64,000 bases of DNA from Cordia subcordata (Eukaryota > Streptophyta > Magnoliopsida > Boraginales > Cordiaceae), in NCBI GenBank assembly GCA_028554755.1, contig JAPTOF010000003.1, positions 2,584,501 to 2,648,500 on the forward strand. Direction: 5' to 3'. The position numbers were made by a program, and so were the translations under genes. Shown here piece after piece: positions 61,095 to 64,000 of the stretch. Position 1 is the stretch's first letter. The number at the start of each line of letters is the position of its first letter. The notes under the pieces were generated by a model that saw nothing but the letters and a program-made list of their open reading frames with translations, was not told the origin of the DNA and made no database searches.

Positions 61095-64000
61095 ATGTTC
61101 CTGCGAAGGGTGGCGCGGCCGCTGATGATGGCGGTGAAGGTGAAGGAGACGACGGGGATCGTAGGTCTAGAAGTGGTCCCGAACGCTAGGGAGGTTCTCA
61201 TCGGCCTCTACAACAAAACCCTAGAGGAGATCAAGGCCGTCCCGGAGGACGAAGGCTACCGTAAGGCCGTCGAGAGCTTCACTCGCCACCGCCTCAAAGC
61301 TTGCCAAGAAGAAGAGGACTGGGAAGCGATCGAGAAACGCCTCGGTTGCGGCCAGGTCGAGGAGCTAATCGAGGAGGCTCGCGATGAGCTCAAGCTCATC
61401 GGCCACATGATCGGTAACTACACTAGCATATACATTTATGTCCACATTATATCTATTTGTTCATGTGCTTGTGTGTGTATGCATATGTGTGTTCTGTTGC
61501 TTATTTTTTATTTTTTATTTTTTCTGATGAAAATGTTATCGGTTTTATTAACCTAACTGAGTAGCTCTTAATGTGCAAAAGGATCAAAGCTTTTGTATGT
61601 TTATGCTATATTCGGATGCCTAAGGGAAAGTAAAGGAATGGAAGTTAGCGGAAAGATGACTCATGAAGAAAAGGAAAAGAAAGTAGATAAGGTTCCTTCA
61701 TTTGGATGCGAAATATGAAGAAGGGAAAGGAAAGGAAGAGTTGTTACGGGGTCTCATTAGGATTTGAGAAGGAGGAGAGAAGGTGGGTCATTTTAGATGT
61801 AAAGTTACTAAAATATACATGAGCAACAATGGCAATTAAGGATGGTTGTTTTCACTGACTGTCGCCCTTTTCCGTCTTACCTGGATTTGTGGAAACGAAA
61901 TAACCTCGTCAATGAGTTTTTCGAATCCCTTGATTTTATTTTCTCTCACCCAAAAATAATCTAAACAAGGGGAAGGATACCCCTATATCTCACTTTATTT
62001 TCCTTTCCACCGATTTCGCCCAATCCATAGAGTGGTAAAGATTCTGTTGCAATCGACGTTTGACGAATAGATCAGAAAAGGGGAATGTGGTAAATAATGA
62101 TGCTATATTGTGGAGTTAATCTGTGTTTTGAATGTATAATTTCGTTCCTGGGAATGATTTTAATTCTGTCTTCCTTCTTCATTGGCACTGAAAAATGTTA
62201 ACACGAAGGAAGTAGAAAGAAAACGTGGATGTAATAAGACATGATAAGAGCATGCAAGATGCTGCTTGTTGTCCTTTTTAGTATGTTTGCTCTATTTAGT
62301 TTACAAGTTAGTGACTTGATCTTATTAATGAAAAGCAAAGCAAGAAAGTATATTATAACATAAAGAACCAGGGTATCAAAAACTGCAAATGAGTTCGCAG
62401 AGTGCGATGAGATCATATGTACAAGGTTGTCATTGGCTCATTGCTTTAACCCCTTATAAAGGGTGAAGGAGAGCAGCCCTAAATTGCAATGTTTGCAGAG
62501 GATGAATATGCCAACTTTAGGGTTAAAGTGAAGTTATTAAGAATGATGGCCCTTGCTATGCAAAGAAACATCCCTCACATAATTCATAAGTTCCCTTAAT
62601 ATGTCCCTTATGCGAGAAACACTAGCTTTCTTGCAACAATTTTTGCAAGCAACTCAGTATTCTCTTGGAAAATCATCTCCCAGGCTACTAAAGTCACTTT
62701 AGAAGTTTCTTTAGTCCTTTTATGGCCCAGGAGAAGTTACTTTAGTCAGTTGAGTAGAGTCATAAACGTAGACGAACGGTCTAGTAATTCTACAAGTTCA
62801 AGCCTGCCATATTTCATCATCTAACAATTCACCTATTGGAGTTTTCTTGGGTAAACAAGTCCGATTTCTAACTCCTTCATCATTGGTGAGATAATACTAA
62901 TCGGCCTGCAACTGCCACAGAGTTTCCTTTGTTGTCTTCTGAATTGCATGAGGGATTTGCTGTGGAAATTTTTTGTGGGTCCAACATTCCCGTGCCTTCG
63001 GAGGTTTGATGATAAAACTTTTCCTCTCCCCTTCTCATAATTGATAGATTTCCTTGCCATGCAAAAGTTGCAATTTTGCAGAGTTTTAGGGCCTGTTTGG
63101 TTTATGTGTTTATTATTTGGTTTTTAAAAAAACAGTTCTTCAAAATACAATTCAAAAACAGTTTTTGAGAATAGAAGTTTTCAGAGGCTTGTTTGGGAAC
63201 TTTTATGGTAGAATAAATGTAAAGTGGAGAGAGGCAAAAGAGAAGAGTGTTTGCCATTGTAATGATATCTTAATTACAAAAGTACCATTAATGAAGTAGA
63301 CTCCTTATTTTTGTGGAGTTTTTGAGAACAAGATGTTGAAAACATCTTTTCGTTGTTCTTCATTTTCTATTTGGGACAACTATTCTGAGAACTATTTCTA
63401 AAAATTGAAAACAAAAGCAGCCTTTCCAAACAAATTCTTTTACTTTTTTTTATTTTTAAAAACTAAAAACTGTTTTTAAAAAACTGAAACTAGACAGGCC
63501 CTTTCAAAGTTGTTGATTTCCCTAGTGCTTTAGATGGATCTCTGAAAATTTAGGGAGAATAAACAGATACAGAATGTGCTTCTAGGATGTTTGATTTAAA
63601 GAGTGAAAAGGGAATTGGAGAAATGCAGGAGAAAGTTTTCACTACATTGGTCATGGTTAAATGGATGATGGAGTCTTCCAAAGAGTACCAAGGATTTTTT
63701 ACATTATATTCAAAGGCACCTCCAACTCTGCCACTCCTTAAAGGCATTTTGTGCCATTCTCGTTAATTTCCCTAGCGCCCTAACTAGAAAGAATTTTATC
63801 TTTTTTTCCTTTTTGGCTAGTTTTCAGTTCTCTCTTTTCATGTTTCTATCTACAAAATCCAGATGATTATTATTGCAACTTGTGAAACTTGATTAGAAGA
63901 TTTGATAATAATAACTTTTTTACAGTTGAAGCACTCATTTTTACATACTTATTTCAGCTGGATAGCTTAGTGGGCCCAAAGAATCCTTATTTTTATGTGA
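61095..64000 (+). CDS. NDUFA5: NADH dehydrogenase 1 alpha subcomplex subunit 5 (complex I), 5' part
   Basis: Exon 1 (61095-61413) encodes residues 1-106: MFLRRVARPLMMAVKVKETT, then GLEVVPNAREVLIGLYNKTL, EDEGYRKAVESFTRHRLK and ERLGC-like KRLGCGQVEELIEEARDEL. This matches the plant B13/NDUFA5 accessory subunit of the complex I peripheral arm at the mitochondrial inner membrane (Arabidopsis At5g52840). The start was chosen at MFLRRVA, where the family begins; the frame is open further upstream to 60927, but that part reads as leader. The exon ends ATC-G before GTAACT, in the phase needed for the family's next residues (EWDPWG). I did not find that exon in the remaining 2.6 kb, so the first intron exceeds the window. 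The intron hosts a MITE. Confidence 0.95.
63089..63501. mobile_element. MITE within NDUFA5 intron 1
   Basis: The left end GGGCCTGTTTGGTTTATG pairs with the inverted right end GGGCCTGTCTAG. Subterminal mirror sequences also match: TTTTTAAAAAAACAGTT on the left and CTGTTTTTAAAAAACTG on the right. Flanks are TTA on the left and TTT on the right, so a Tourist-type TTA duplication with one change is possible. About 413 bp, no coding capacity. Confidence 0.7.

Noticed and set aside
1..64000. tRNA, rRNA, CRISPR or organelle-derived sequence
   Set aside because: I scanned by eye for tRNA T-arms, rRNA cores and regularly spaced repeats and found none that held up. Short RNA genes could have been missed.

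Overview
This is nuclear DNA from a flowering plant, most likely a eudicot. It is AT-rich, its genes are split into many short exons with GT-AG introns, the recognisable products are plant-specific or have clear plant orthologues, and the spaces between genes are filled with plant-type transposons and microsatellites. I could not identify the species.

Layout, left to right. (1) At 1-1934 is the 3' end of a plus-strand gene for an acidic, repeat-containing protein I do not recognise. (2) At 3297-8018, minus strand, is a complete 8-exon REVEILLE-type MYB gene (RVE6-like, circadian clock output). (3) From 8 to 26 kb lies a gene-poor block: a broken TGD4-like exon, the 3' exons of an unidentified gene, a truncated BSK kinase fragment, a degraded tandem duplication, a MULE-type transposon carrying foreign-looking coding sequence (18761-19958), two kinds of PIF/Harbinger-related MITE and a minisatellite. 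(4) At 26206-27090, plus strand, is a heavy-metal-associated isoprenylated plant protein (HIPP) with a proline-rich tail and a CaaX box. (5) At 31608-34247, minus strand, is a complete 12-exon DUF21/CBS (CNNM-type) membrane protein gene. (6) At 37083-42704 is an almost intact autonomous PIF/Harbinger DNA transposon with both its transposase and its Myb/SANT-like gene. (7) At 42947-48375, minus strand, is an At3g49140-like plastid protein gene. (8) At 49574-50006 is a solo LTR with perfect 5-bp target duplications. (9) At 50289-55376, minus strand, is the ER co-chaperone ERdj2/SEC63. (10) At 61095-64000, plus strand, is the first exon and part of the first intron of mitochondrial complex I subunit NDUFA5, behind a dense cluster of site II promoter elements.

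The host genes are unrelated housekeeping or regulatory genes and do not form a pathway. I checked the splice models by codon phase: every multi-exon gene called complete closes in frame (RVE 353 aa, CNNM-type 500 aa, At3g49140-like 499 aa, ERdj2 654 aa, HIPP 144 aa). The most interesting part is the mobile-element content: a recently disabled Harbinger element together with a short MITE that has the same terminal sequence, a second MITE family of constant 231-232 bp length, and a gene-fragment-carrying MULE.
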